In this document: in pieces, positions 20,155-30,828 of the stretch
Layout of the letters: each line of letters begins with the position of its first letter
Position numbering within the stretch: the stretch's first letter is position 1
Source of the DNA: Tridacna crocea
Taxonomy: Eukaryota > Mollusca > Bivalvia > Cardiida > Cardiidae
Direction: 5' to 3'
DNA length: 64,000 bases
NCBI GenBank assembly: GCA_943736015.1
Contig: OX031070.1
Location: 41,626,173 to 41,690,172 of the forward strand
Position numbers and translations under genes: made by a program
Notes under the pieces: model-generated
The model's database searches: none
Told to the model about the DNA's origin: nothing
The model's input: only the letters and a program-made list of their open reading frames with translations

Positions 20155-20760
20155 AATAAATGGAAAGAAATTTCGATTTTTTTGAAGATTATATGAAGTT
20201 TTTACTATGCGCACGGTGGCGCTTCTTAGACATGCACTGTAGCATGTTATTCATTCGTATATTACGAACGGACTGGGTAGAATTGAGAGCTTCTGAATTG
20301 GAGTCACGAGTGCAGAAAGCTTTGGTCTTTCTGGGATAAAAGGAAAGAAATTCCGATTTTTTGAAGATTATATCGTCGGTTCGCTTCCAAAACCTCGTAA
20401 CTACAGCTTGTTAAAGCTGTAGTTACGAGGTTTTTGAAGCAAACCGACGATTTGAAGTTTATACTATGCGCACGGTGGCGCTTCTTAGATGTGCACTGTA
20501 GTACATTGTTCATATGTTACCAATGGATTGGGTAAAAGTGAGAGCTTCTAAATTTAAGTAATCAGTGCACTCAGAAAGCTATGGTCTTTCTGGGATAAAA
20601 AGAAAGAAATTTCGGTTTCTTGAAGATTATATGAAGTTTACATTATGCACACGGTTGTGCGCTGTAGCACATTGTTCGTACATTACGAACGAATTGAGTA
20701 GAAGTGAGAACTTCTGAATTTATTGAATCGGCACAGAAGGCTTGGCCTTTCTGGGGTAAA
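20155..20760. repeat. ~180-bp tandem repeat, 3 units
   Basis: Each unit holds TTGAAGATTATATGAAGTTT, ATGCGCACGGTGGCGCTTCT, GCACTGTAG, GAGAGCTTCTGAAT and GGTCTTTCTGGGATAAA. Unit 2 carries the inserted hairpin element at 20371. Confidence 0.8.
20371..20452. mobile_element. 80-bp hairpin element (CGTAACTACAG family), nested
   Basis: CGTCGGTTCGCTTCC and AACCTCGTAACTACAGCTTG, mirrored on the right as TACGAGGTTTTTGAAGCAAA and CCGACGA. The sister tandem units give the empty site (GATTATATGAAG), showing this is a mobile insertion. Confidence 0.88.
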
Positions 20761-21298
20761 GGTTTATTTTTAAACATAGCTAATAGATGCGTAGAACTTG
20801 CAGTGGTGTAAATTAGCATTTATGAGAAATTGACAATGTATAGCGATTGCATTACACTGTGTACAGTTTTTTGTTTTTATATAATTTATATAGATTTTAT
20901 GGTTTTCAAGATCGTAGGAATCACACAATGATGTATCTAGAGTTCAGTGGAGACTGTGTCCTACTTTTTCAATTCGGCAAGTGGCGTCAACAGCAGTTCG
21001 AATAAAATGACGACGACAGAAATACGTATTGCGCAGCTGGACAGTGATCGGACAGTTCAAGAAGTTATTAGAAACTCTCTCTGGTGTTTCTTTATTCAGT
21101 ATTACTGCTTGATTGCATTACTTTATTGTGTAAATTATGTTCAAGTCGTGAAACTCCTTTACACATACATGTATTTATGCTAACAAAGTTAGTTCAAGTT
21201 TTGTTGATAGGTCTTTCTTCACAGATTTTTCTCTTTTGGTGAATGCTTCAGATGGCATGAATAGAAATTGCTCAAGCTATCTGTTAAGAAAGAATTCA
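20761..21298. other. unassigned, no gene seen
   Basis: A 78-codon frame at 20947 has no recognisable features. Confidence 0.35.
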
Positions 21299-21527
21299 TT
21301 AACCCATTACCACACAATCCCTACTTTTGACGCCCCTGAGAAAGAAGCCTGTAGAAAACATTGTGGGAAAAGGAGAAAATGCTGGTAACCAGCATTTTCT
21401 CCTTTTCCCACAATGTTTTCTACCCTTTACAGAACAAATATCAAATTTTCAGTCACTTTTATTTTGTCGTCTGCAAATGCTTTCGATTTGGCCAAGCCTA
21501 AAATTTTGTCCTTTGGTAATGAGTTAA
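21299..21527 (+). mobile_element. TTAA hairpin MITE, ATTACC-ended type
   Basis: Left end TTAACCCATTACCACACAA and right end CTTTGGTAATGAGTTAA carry matching ends. Perfect hairpin core. Confidence 0.93.
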
Positions 21528-21715
21528 TACCGAGTTTATGCTTTCCATGTTACATATATTTCATGCACAATTTAGAATTACCTTTTGCTTGTTTCGTATG
21601 TCTGAATCACTGTTGTTTAGTTCAGATTTATGTTATGTGGATTACTTATTTATGTTTATTGAATATTATTGTGAATCGTATTACTGACAGCTATCTATAT
21701 GTTTGCCTTGATAGT

Positions 21716-21800
21716 TGATGTTGTCGGTTTACTTTCAAAACCTCGTAACTACAGCTTGTCACAAGCTGTAGTTACGAGGTTTTGGAGTAAAGCGAAGATA
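21716..21800. mobile_element. 80-bp hairpin element (CGTAACTACAG family)
   Basis: GTCGGTTTACTTTC and AACCTCGTAACTACAGCTTG, with a right arm reading ACAAGCTGTAGTTACGAGG. Confidence 0.88.
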
Positions 21801-22430
21801 TTTTGAATATACGCAAGTTTTTTGAGTTCATATATGAGCTTGGTTAGGAATTCGTGCAGAATATTTCCCTATTATTTTTGCTTATTGCGTCGAGTTAATT
21901 TATAGATTTATCATTGCTCTGTGAGGGTACCAAGTTCCTGTACTGTTCGTGGCATTGTTGCATTTCTGTGATTCCTCCAAGTTCACTTTACACGTTGAGA
22001 AATGATTTTCCAATCCATTCACAGAAGTAATGGTATTTGCTCATAAGTAAATAACGTAATTCAGCGAGAAATAAAAGTGAAGAAAGATGTTTATTGTAAA
22101 GAAAGCGTTTTTACATTGTTTTTGAGTGTTTTAGTACGCAATTATAATTGCCATGTCGAATTTCTTCAGTTAGATGTTCGAATGGCATCATTCGATTTTC
22201 CTTTCTTTCTCCCGTTCTTTTAGTTCAGCTTGCTCTCCCAAGTGTTCTTACCACGTTACAATTTGAAATAAATATCCTATATTTATGTTTACTTTTTTTG
22301 TTGTGCTATGAGAAGGTCTGAGGGTTAAGGGAATAATCACCGTTTTACAGACACAATACTGTGTTATTTGATTTATAGTGCAAAGACATTAAAAACATTG
22401 GCTGATATGTATGTAAACCATTTTCTCTAT
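21801..22430. other. unassigned, no gene seen
   Basis: AT-rich sequence, no repeat recognised. Confidence 0.35.
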
Positions 22431-22703
22431 GCCCGCCCGGGTGGCTCAGTGATGAGCGTGTCGGACTCCTGCCCTGGTGGTTGCGGGTTCGATCGATACT
22501 CGGTTGAGGCGAACTTTCTTTCCGGCGCATTTTCGCCTCTCACCACTGCTAAATGATGTGAGAAAAGCAGTCGGTGGCTTTGAAAATAAATTACTGGTCA
22601 GGTGTGAGAAAGCCAGGGAACACATGTGCGTCACGGAACGCCATGATTATGGCCTTAGCTGTGAAAGTGGCGTTAAACCACAATACAACCAACCAACCAT
22701 CTT
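22431..22703 (+). mobile_element. tRNA-derived SINE, full length
   Basis: tRNA-like head with A box (TGGCTCAGTGA) and B box (GGTTCGATCGA), a body with CGCCTCTCACC and GTCGGTGGCTTTG, and tail GGCGTTAAACCACAATACAA then (CAAC)n. Likely imperfect target duplication ACCATTTTCTCTAT / ACCATCTTCACTAT. Confidence 0.9.
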
Positions 22704-22758
22704 CACTATATAACAGGCCAATTTCACAGGTGTCCAACATAACACCAATTCTGGGAAT

Positions 22759-22835
22759 TTAACCCTTTGTTTAATTTGTCGTCTACAAATGCTTTCACTC
22801 TAAAGTCTAAAATTTTGTTGTTTTGTAAGAGTTAA
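22759..22835 (+). mobile_element. TTAA MITE deletion derivative without hairpin
   Basis: TTAACCCTTTG joined to TTTAATTTGTCGTC and a normal right end TTGTAAGAGTTAA: 77 bp, TTAA at both limits, hairpin absent. Confidence 0.8.
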
Positions 22836-22905
22836 GGTTGTAGACCCGTAATATCTCTAGTGCTGCGTTGCATAAAGTTTTCTTGATAGTTGATAAATAC
22901 GAATT
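22836..22905. repeat. GTAGACCCGTAA repeat
   Basis: GTAGACCCGTAATATCTCTAG to CTTGATAGTTGA, also found at 59036-59100. Confidence 0.6.
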
Positions 22906-23370
22906 TATACAAGTATTATACTTTTGCACATTTTTATAGTGGTTTTAGATTTATAAATGATAATTCTAGAAAAGACACAAAGGGGAATTTGACTTGTTTA
23001 AAGCAGTACAATAATGTTCACTCCTTTTTAAATCATAGCAAATTTTGTAGGATAAAATTTTTGTGGAAATAGCTGTTTTCTATTAGGGGTCTACTACATT
23101 AAATGATGTCATCTTTTTTTTAAAAAAAAAAGATTATCTTTGAAGTGTACAGATTAACAAAAGCTAAATGGTTTAGAGGCAAAAGAGAAATCAGGTTTTC
23201 GTTTAGAAAAAACTGCTACAAAATGACTATACTTTCAAAGGTAATTCTAGCTATGCTATGAGTGGAGAAATTTTATGCTTTTGTAATTTGTTTTCAACGA
23301 AGAACTGGTAGAAGCATCTGGGTGTTTCACTACCAAAGTTGCTGACTTGAGGAAACTCTGTGATTTGCAT
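22906..23370. other. unassigned, no gene seen
   Basis: AT-rich, with a T/A run near 23110-23130. Confidence 0.35.
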
Positions 23371-23940
23371 GCTAGTCGCAGATCAACGCATACTGTTACA
23401 TGTCATAGAGGTATTGTCCACTTTATTTAATCTGATCCTGACTTTTTGTGCTGAATATATAAGTGTGTATATAAATAGAACTAGTCGCAGATCAACAGAT
23501 ACACGTACATGTCATAGAGGTATTATCGACCTTATTTAATTTGATCCCGATCTTTATACTGTATATACATGTATAAGTGGATGTATACATGTATATAGAA
23601 CTAGTCGCAGATAAACAGATACTCGTACATGTCATAGAGGTATTGTCCACTTTATTTAACGTGATCCTAACGTTTATGCTGTACATATAAGTGGGTATAT
23701 AAATAGAACTAGTCGCAGATCAACAGATACTCGTACATGTCATAGAGCTATTGTCTACTTTATTTAACCTGATCCTAACGTTTATGCTGTATATATAAGT
23801 GGGTATATACATGTATATAGAACTAATCGCAGATCAACAGATATTCGTACATGTTATAGAGGTATTGTCTACTTTATTTAACCTGATCCTAACGTTTATG
23901 CTGAATATGTAAGTAGGTATATAATTAGAACGATTATTAA
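23371..23940. repeat. ~108-118-bp tandem repeat, 5 units
   Basis: CTAGTCGCAGATCAAC-type starts at about 23372, 23481, 23601, 23709 and 23824. Each unit continues with CGTACATGTCATAGAGG and ACTTTATTTAACCTGATCC. Confidence 0.85.
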
Positions 23941-24014
23941 CTAGACTATTATTCGGAAAGGTACATATACGCGGGTAGTTACTTATATACATAGGCAACC
24001 AATTAAACTCTGTC

Positions 24015-24122
24015 TACAAAGTGCGACTTAAGGCGCTTTTGCGGTCAGTGTAGTTCAAGATCAGACTGAACAAATCGTGCAGTCTGATCTTGAGCTACAA
24101 TGTCTGATTAGGAGACAATCCT
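24015..24122. mobile_element. GATCAGACTG hairpin element
   Basis: Arms TCAAGATCAGACTG and CAGTCTGATCTTGA within GTAG-TC...GA-CTACA flanks, then TGTCTGATTAGGAGA. Nine or more relatives in the window. Confidence 0.75.
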
Positions 24123-24123
24123 C

Positions 24124-24360
24124 TTAACCCTTTACCCCATAAGGCATTTCTATGGCATCTCAAATTGTCCCTAAGTAACAGCAAGGATCGCTTGGTCTTG
24201 GGCTTTTTCTCATGTGTAAATGACACCTTTTGATAGCATAGAAAACATTGTGATAAAAGGTGAAATTGCTCGTCACGAGCAATTTCACCTTTTGCTACAG
24301 TGTTTTCCAAAGGCTCCTACAAGCAATGAGTAGAAATGAGTTTCTATGGAGTAAAGTAAC
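24124..24360 (-). mobile_element. TTAA hairpin MITE, subfamily B, covarying stem
   Basis: Reads TTAACCCTTTACCCCATAAGG with the inner stem GGTGAAATTGCTCGT / ACGAGCAATTTCACC, where other B copies have GGAG/CTCC. The right TTAA is degraded. Confidence 0.82.
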
Positions 24361-24412
24361 TTAGAAGTTGCAATACTTGTTTTTCTACTATTGACCGGAA
24401 AGTTTCAATGAA

Positions 24413-24776
24413 CTTATCTACGCAATGTCTGCGCATGTCATATTCTTCGAAGATTCGACTGTCTTATATGACGCATCACTAGCCCCGAAAGCGGGCTGAC
24501 TGTAATATTACGCTCTATAAAATAGCAATGCATAAAATAGCTATACGTTTGAGGAGAAATGAGGCCTGCTTTAGCTCCAGATTTCTGTAAACTGCTAATC
24601 ATAGCGGAGTGAATTGCACGAGGTAGCGTTTTATTGAGTAAACGTTTATTTTAGTTTGAAATTCAAAGTAACGGATGTCGCGTAGGAAAGTGGTTCGGTT
24701 CTGTACCCAGGATGCCCAAATTAGATAGATGAGTATTTATAGAATGCCATCTAGCGGAAGATAATGCTTATCTACG
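24413..24776 (-). mobile_element. 10-bp-TSD element, full copy
   Basis: The element 24423-24766 is flanked by CTTATCTACG at 24413-24422 and 24767-24776. On the minus strand it starts CATTATCTTCCGCTAG and ends GCGCAGACATTG. Homologous to 32685-33037 and 35201-35267. No transposase frame. Confidence 0.87.
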
Positions 24777-25080
24777 ATATTATCGCACAGGTCCTAGGTT
24801 TTGAGACGTCCGGAAAAGCCTATATGAAGTAAACTAAAAAGTTTCCCGTCACTCAAGGTGTGCAAAAAGTCGATATCGGTACAGTAGATTAGTTACAGAT
24901 GTTCAATGCCTCTGTACCACACGTGACCATGTAATGTGTGACCGTGACCTTGTCAGATTGGAATACAGGGAAATTACCTATACAGGAAAATGTGAGTCTG
25001 TGTTATTTGTCAACTGTGATGGAAGGGGTGATTTATTTCGTTTTACTGTCTTGTGTTTAATCTGTAGAAGGTCATGGAAC
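24777..25080. other. unassigned, no gene seen
   Basis: Nothing recognised. Confidence 0.3.
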
Positions 25081-25083
25081 TTT

Positions 25084-25155
25084 TACATACATTGTAGATT
25101 AAGGTCAGACTGCATAAAAGGTGCTGCCTGATCTTTGATCTACATTTTTCGATAT
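25084..25155. mobile_element. GATCAGACTG hairpin element, decayed
   Basis: ACATTGTAGATTAAGGTCAG to CCTGATCTTTGATCTACATT. Confidence 0.6.
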
Positions 25156-25246
25156 TTGAAGTGATAATTAAAGAAAAAGACATTGAAGTTTTATTTGTGT
25201 GAGTGTCAACCAACTTATAATGGACCATGTTATGTGAATGTTGGGT

Positions 25247-25484
25247 TTAACCCTTTTCCTAACAATCCCTAGTTTTTATTTACGATCCAGAGGAAGAAGC
25301 CTTCTGAAAACATTGTGGGAAAAAGGAGAAAATGCTGGTAACCAGCATTTTCTCCTTTTCCCCACTATGTTTTCTACTCTCTTAAAGTCAAGTTTCAATT
25401 TTTGAGTTACGTTTATTTTGTCATCTGCAATTGCTTTTCAATTTGGACAAGTCTAATATTTTGTCATATGGTAAACAGTTTATG
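25247..25484 (+). mobile_element. TTAA hairpin MITE
   Basis: Left TTAACCCTTTTCCTAACAA; hairpin 25307-25372; right end ATATGGTAAACAGTTTA, TTAA degraded. Confidence 0.88.
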
Positions 25485-25575
25485 CATGCATCTGCAAGAA
25501 GTATCGACTCATGCTCAGCCCGCGCTTGTTCGATTGATCAGGGATTCTATATAATATACTGTTATGTATGATCCC
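25485..25575 (+). mobile_element. GTATCGACCC hairpin element fragment
   Basis: GCATCTGCAAGAAGTATCG, then a degenerate hairpin; the rest is missing. Confidence 0.45.
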
Positions 25576-26492
25576 TGGATTGATCAATTCGTTTGTAAGT
25601 TTTCTATATGTGATTACAAATTTTGGCACAGAACTAGACTTATCTTTTGTCCAGTGTCTTCTGAGAGATTTTGTTCCACATGGACTTCAATTTTTGTGGT
25701 ATTTGTCGAAGAAAATACCACTATGAGTTCAATATTGAATTTTGAAGAACATATGTCGTATTTTGTATAAAGCCGAAGGAAATAAACCCAGTTAAACTCA
25801 GTTTTTTCTCTGACAAATGAGTTGTTCGGTAGCACTCGGATATGTATTTGGAAATGGCATGTTAAAATACGCTGGGTGAGGTCATCGATCGTGGAAATAC
25901 TAATTTCTTGATAGTCTATAGGTTCACTCGCTCATAGCCTTCTGTTGGCGCAATGATACAAAATTTATCTACTGATCGCTTGGTTTTGGGCTTTTTCGTC
26001 CCAGTTCGTCCCATACTTGTTCATCCCATAACTGCGTGCTAGTCCATTTGATTGGGCATGAATATTTATAGATCGAATTAATTGATTGTAATGTTGGGAA
26101 TTAAATGTTAACGACTAAAGATATTTCAAAACCATAGTTTTCAGGTACAAACTTAATTTTATTCGATATATTCGCATGGTTTTTCTCTCTCCATCCATCT
26201 TGCATCCTACTTTCAAGGAACGTTACTCCTGACTCCTATCAAGGTAAACCACCAATACACAAAAAATACTAACTTTGTTATAGATACTCTCCCTCAACAA
26301 AAAAGGTATTCTTGTGCTAAATAGGTTGACTTTCAAGCCAGTAAGTAAATAATATTTCTCGTTTTCATTCAAATTTGTAATTCCACACAATGGCTTCCTT
26401 GATAAATATCACTTCAGCGTTCTCCACGCTTTGATCACTTAGTGGGCCTGATGTTTTGCTTAAAATGATCTTTTTCCTCTCTGTTTTATACT
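25576..26492. other. unassigned; GGACGAA motif cluster at 25995-26030
   Basis: TTTTCGTCCCAGTTCGTCCC and CTTGTTCATCCC are inverted copies of the 11570 motif. No gene seen. Confidence 0.4.
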
Positions 26493-26724
26493 TTAACCCA
26501 TTACCAAACAATCGTGAGTTTCAGTGACCATAAACGGAAGACAACCTTATGAAAAAAAAAACACTGTGGAAAAAGAAGAAAAGCCTGGTAACCAGCACTT
26601 TCCTCCTTTTTCACAATGTTTTCTAGTCTTTTTTAAAATAAATTCCAACCACATTAGCAACATTTTATCATGTCGTCTGCAAGTGCTTTGTTTTTGGACA
26701 AAATTTTGTCGTTTGGTTATTTAA
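26493..26724 (+). mobile_element. TTAA hairpin MITE, diverged
   Basis: TTAA at 26493 and 26721; an A run enlarges the left stem. Confidence 0.85.
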
Positions 26725-26945
26725 CCCTTGTCTTCACAATGCCGACTTTTAACGACTCTTGAAAAGAGGCCTCTTGAAAGCATTGTAAGAAAAGGAGAAA
26801 TGCTGGCATCCAGCATTTTCTCCTTTTCCCACAATTTTTTATACACTATCAAAGAACATTTGCACCATCTGAGCCACATTGAAATCGTCTGCAAATACTT
26901 TGAATTTGGATAAGTTCAAAATTTTGTCGTTTGGTTAGGAGTAAA
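26721..26945 (+). mobile_element. TTAA hairpin MITE
   Basis: Head-to-tail with the previous copy through a shared TTAA. Hairpin tip TGCTGGCATCCAGCA. Right end TTTGGTTAGGAGTAAA. Confidence 0.85.
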
Positions 26946-27292
26946 GGGTAAAATTATTACGTCAAGGATATGATATCGATTCTGTCTATCGATCGGATAG
27001 GTGTTTGATTTTCACAACAATCGTGGCTCTACTGAATGGGGCAGAATTCCGCTGTTTCTTGGATGAATCAATATAACAAGTGTTTGTCTGTTGACGAATT
27101 CTACAGGTATGTGCTTTTATGATTGAAATTTGCGTTTATTTATCGTCGTTACCGATTGCCCATATGGGCTACGGCCCCTGAAAATTGTAAGCCTTGTTAC
27201 AGGGATAGTGCGAAATACTGAAGGACACCCATCCTAAGTTATACTGGGTTCTTAAGTGGTCGGTGTATTGCACCGTCACACGGGACCTCGAT
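26946..27292. other. unassigned, no gene seen
   Basis: CCCATATGGG near 27159 is a small palindrome; nothing else. Confidence 0.3.
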
Positions 27293-27522
27293 TTAACCTA
27301 TTACCAAACGACAAAATTTCAAACTGGTTCAAATTGAAAGCACTTTCAGATGACAAAAAATAAACGCAACTCAAAAATTGAAATTTGTTTCCAGCAGGGT
27401 AGAAAACATTGTGGGAAAAGGAGAAAATGCTGGTTACCAGCATTTTCTCCTTTTCCCACAATGTTTTCAAAAGACTTCTATCTCAGTGTTGTTAAAATAA
27501 GGGATTGTTTGGTAAAGGGTTG
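27293..27522 (-). mobile_element. TTAA hairpin MITE
   Basis: TTAACCTATTACCAAACGAC; perfect hairpin at 27403-27468; far end GGTAAAGGGTTGA. Confidence 0.9.
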
Positions 27523-27588
27523 ACGTTTTATCTGAAAGACTATCTGTAATTTTAGATGGCCAGCCAAAAAAATTTAAAACTTCCCAAA

Positions 27589-27804
27589 TTAACTCGATAC
27601 CAAACGACAAAATTTTAGACTGGTCCAATTTGAAAGCACTTGCAGAATACAAAATAAATGAAATTCGAAAAATTGAAATTTCTTTCCAGCAGGGTAGAAA
27701 ACATTGGTAACTGGTAACCAGCATTTTCCCCTTTTCCCACATTGTTTTCGAAAGGCTTCTTTCCCAGGGTCGTCAAAAGTAGGGATTGTGTGGTGATGGA
27801 TTAA
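27589..27804 (-). mobile_element. TTAA hairpin MITE, one stem arm shortened
   Basis: TTAA at both limits. The left stem arm is deleted (AAACATTGGTAACTGG) while the right stem arm is kept. Confidence 0.85.
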
Positions 27805-27808
27805 AAAC

Positions 27809-27995
27809 TTTTGCACTTGACAAAATGTGATTCAAGGTTAGGAATTTGCCGATGGAAGAATACAAAACATTGTCTTGTTTTTCCTCGCAGTTTTCTACCC
27901 TTTGTCAGACTTTTTTTTCTTTTTCATTTGAGCGGCCTTTGTCGTCTGCAAACGCTTTAGAATTAAACAAATTTAAAATTTTATCGTCTGGTTTC
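27809..27995 (+). mobile_element. decayed TTAA MITE
   Basis: AAAACATTGTCTTGTTTTTCC, CTACCCTTTGTCAGAC and GTCGTCTGCAAACGCTTTAG are recognisable. Confidence 0.45.
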
Positions 27996-28023
27996 GACAG
28001 GGAACTTTGATCCCTGGTTTCGA

Positions 28024-28254
28024 GTTTATCCCATTACCACACAATCCCTACTTTTGACGCCCCTGAGAAAAGAGCCTTTTGAAAACATTGTGGGAAAAGG
28101 AGAAAATGCTGGTTACCAGCGTTTTCTCCTTTTCCCACAATGTTTTCTACCCTTCACAAAACAAATTTGGAGTTTTCAGTGATTTTTATTTTGTCGTTTG
28201 CAAATGCTTTCAGTTTGGACCAGTCTAAAATACTGTCGTTTGGTAATGAGTTAA
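28024..28254 (+). mobile_element. TTAA hairpin MITE, ATTACC-ended type
   Basis: CCCATTACCACACAATCCC on the left, GGTAATGAGTTAA on the right; the left TTAA is TTTA. Confidence 0.9.
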
Positions 28255-28261
28255 ACCTGTC

Positions 28262-28795
28262 GAGCCCCGGTGGCTCAGCCACTAGAGTATCGGACTTAAA
28301 AACAGGTGGGTTGCTTATTCGATTCCTTGCTCGGCCAATTTGTTTCCGGCAGGTAATGAGAGTCATTGCGACAGAATTCATTCCCCTTTTAACCCATTAC
28401 CACACAATCCCTACTTTTGACGCCCCTGACAGAGAAGCCTTTAGAAAACATTGTGGGAAAAGAGGAAAATGCTGGTAACCAGCATTTTCTCCTTTTTCCC
28501 ACAACGTTTTCTACCCATCACAAAACAAATTTCAAATTTTCAGTCACTTTTATTTTGTCGTCTGCAAATGCTTTCAATTTGGACAAGCCTAAGATAGTGT
28601 CGTTTGGTAATGAGTTAACGCAGACCATTGTCTCGATGATGGTTATGTGGGAAAGCAGCCGGTGGCTGTGAAAGAATACTGGGTAGAGTACTGGAAAAGG
28701 AAACTCCGAGAAAGCAAAGATAAGTGCAGTGGCCTCGCGGTATAACTGAAATAATGTTGAAAACGGCGTTATACGCCATTACACTCAATCAATAG
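28262..28795 (+). mobile_element. tRNA-derived SINE variant, split by a TTAA MITE
   Basis: Head with CGGTGGCTCAGCCACTAGAG and ATTCGATTCCTTG; interrupted after CATTCCCCTT at TTAA; resumes CGCAGACCATTG with GGAAAGCAGCCGGTGGCTGTG and a tail CTGAAATAATGTTGAAAACG. Confidence 0.8.
28389..28618 (+). mobile_element. TTAA hairpin MITE, nested in a SINE
   Basis: 230 bp with TTAA at 28389 and 28615; matched ends CCCATTACC / GGTAATGAG. Removing one TTAA and the element rejoins the SINE. Confidence 0.93.
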
Positions 28796-28803
28796 AGACT
28801 ACA

Positions 28804-29012
28804 TCCTGTACCGCACAATGTCGATTTTTGACAACCCTGGGAAAGACTCCTTTTGAAAAACATTGTGGGAAAAAGAGCATTTTCTCCTTTTCCCACGATG
28901 TTTTTAATTAACTTACCAAAGAAAAATTGCACCATTTAGCCACATTAAAATTAACGTCTGCAAATGCTTTCAATTTGGAGGAAGCTAAAATTCTGTCGTT
29001 TGGTAAACCGAA
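28804..29012 (+). mobile_element. TTAA hairpin MITE, hairpin partly lost
   Basis: CCTGTACCGCACAATG; left stem arm shortened (GGGAAAAAGAGCATTTTCTCC); right end TTTGGTAAACC. Confidence 0.8.
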
Positions 29013-29241
29013 ATTTACACCTTGGCAAAGCAAAGGGGTAAAAATGTGAATTTGTCACGCTATGGTTGCTCCCTCCAATAAACAGGTAATGAAGAAAAAA
29101 CAGCGGTTAGTTTAAAAATTGGGTTTTGTAGTTAAACATTGTGTATTTGAACCGCGCCGAAATTTGAATGAAGTGGATTTGAATTAACCCACAGGTATGC
29201 TTTATAATTAACGTTTTACTTAAAAATCTTGTATTTTAACC

Positions 29242-29475
29242 TTAACCCTTTACTCCATAGATACTCATTTTGACGTATCAACAACAGACAGCTTTTGAAA
29301 ACATTGTGGGGAAAGGAGAAATTGCTCGTAACGAGCAATTTCTCCTTTTTCCCACAATGTTTTCCACTCAGTCAGATATTTGTATCCTCATTTGTCCATA
29401 TTTTTGACATCATATCATGATTTGCTGCTGAAATGGAATAGCCTCAAATTGGCATATAATTAGGTAAAGGGTTAA
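29242..29475 (+). mobile_element. TTAA hairpin MITE, subfamily B
   Basis: TTAA at 29242 and 29472; tip TTGCTCGTAACGAGCAA; close to the copy at 10720. Confidence 0.92.
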
Positions 29476-29499
29476 GGCTGTGAAGCTCGACTTATTGAC

Positions 29500-29590
29500 C
29501 TTTAGCGGACAATATAGATCAAGATCAGACTGCACAGAACGTGCAGTCTGATCTTTGATCTACATTGTCCGATAAGGAGATTTTTATTTT
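29500..29590. mobile_element. GATCAGACTG hairpin element
   Basis: GGACAATATAGATCAAGATC and GATCTACATTGTCCG flank CAGACTGCAC...GTGCAGTCTG. Confidence 0.85.
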
Positions 29591-29657
29591 CCGAGAAAGA
29601 AGTTTGAAATACATTTTGTGAGCTTTAGGCTTTTAGTGTCAGCTTTGCAGGTATCCT

Positions 29658-29895
29658 TTAACTGTTTACCAAACGACAAAATTATAGGCTGGTCCAAAAC
29701 TCCAAATTGAAAGCATTTGTAGATGGACAAGATGAATGCGACTAAAGAATTGAAATTTGGTTTAGGAAGGGTAGAAAACATTGTGGGAAAAGGAGAAAAT
29801 GCTGGTTACCAGCATTTTCTCCTTTTCCCACAATGTTTTCAAAAGGCTTCTATCTCAGGGGTGTGAAAAGTCGGCATTGTGTAGTAAAGGATTAA
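29658..29895 (-). mobile_element. TTAA hairpin MITE
   Basis: TTAA at both limits; an extra CAAAACT near 29695; perfect hairpin. Confidence 0.9.
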
Positions 29896-29924
29896 CTTAG
29901 TAGGAGAGGGGTTACGTATCCTGA

Positions 29925-30005
29925 GAAAGAAGGATTTTGAAATTATTGTGCAGGTAATCAGCATTTTCTCCTCTTCCCACACTGTTTTCTAACACAGTAC
30001 AGCCT
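29925..30005 (+). mobile_element. TTAA MITE fragment
   Basis: CCTGAGAAAGAAGGATTTTG to CCCACACTGTTTTCTAAC; left stem arm lost. Confidence 0.55.
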
Positions 30006-30069
30006 GAAAAAAGATACAACAGAAGGCTCTGAAAAAAAAAAAATTCAGAAAAGACATAATTATGTAATT

Positions 30070-30280
30070 TATTTAGACATGTTAAGTTAAAAGAATATGC
30101 AGACCACAAATATGATGTGACTCAAAAATGAAGTTTTTCTTCGAAAGTGCAGAAAACATTTAGGTAAAAGAAGAAAGTATTGGCCACCGGTATTTTCTCC
30201 TGTTCCCTCAATATTTTCAAAGGTATTTTATCTCAAAGGTATCAAACCTTGAAATTGTATAGTGCAGGTTTAAGCTACTT
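30070..30280 (-). mobile_element. decayed TTAA MITE
   Basis: TTTAGACATGTTAAG, GAATATGCAGACCACAAATA, then a weak hairpin around TATTGGCCACCGGTA. Confidence 0.5.
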
Positions 30281-30649
30281 TTTACCGACAATTTCATAAT
30301 ATTTTTATACATACATGTACGTACATTTTCATACATTTTCATAATCAGTTTCATAATTTCCCCTAAAAGCTACGTTTGCACGGGTATGAAATATGATATT
30401 CGAACTTTAATTTGTTAAAATACTACATGTTTCAACAAGTAACTGTTATAAAATACGTAATAAAGAAAGTGTTATAATACATAATACATGCACCTGTGTG
30501 TATATGAACCCAATGTTTAGATTTTCATACCTGAAGTACTTTGATTCGACCTTTTGAGGGCGTTGGAGGAATAAAACGGAATTTTCAATACGAAACACAG
30601 CCGGAATTTTGCTATACCAAGGTCATTTTTGCCAGATTTAGTAACAAAG
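30281..30649. other. unassigned, no gene seen
   Basis: AT-rich sequence with a TACATTTTCATACATTTTCATA-type short repeat near 30325-30345. Confidence 0.35.
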
Positions 30650-30735
30650 TAGACGGCAGTGTAAATCCAAGATCAGACTGCACGTTCTGTGAAGTCTGAT
30701 CTTGATCCACATTGCCTTTAAACGCAGTCAAATCC
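30650..30735. mobile_element. GATCAGACTG hairpin element
   Basis: CAGTGTAAATCCAAGATCAG and CTGATCTTGATCCACATTG arms. Confidence 0.75.
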
Positions 30736-30828
30736 GGGCCTTTCGCTGTCAGGGTTACACTTTAGAAATTTCACTTTATAACATTTTATACAGTGTTATC
30801 AGTCGGATAACTAATAAAGGTAAATTTA

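Noticed and set aside
23371-23940. Regularly spaced repeats resembling a CRISPR array
   Set aside because: Units are ~108-118-bp tandem repeats in which the whole unit is similar, so there are no unique spacers; the genome is eukaryotic.
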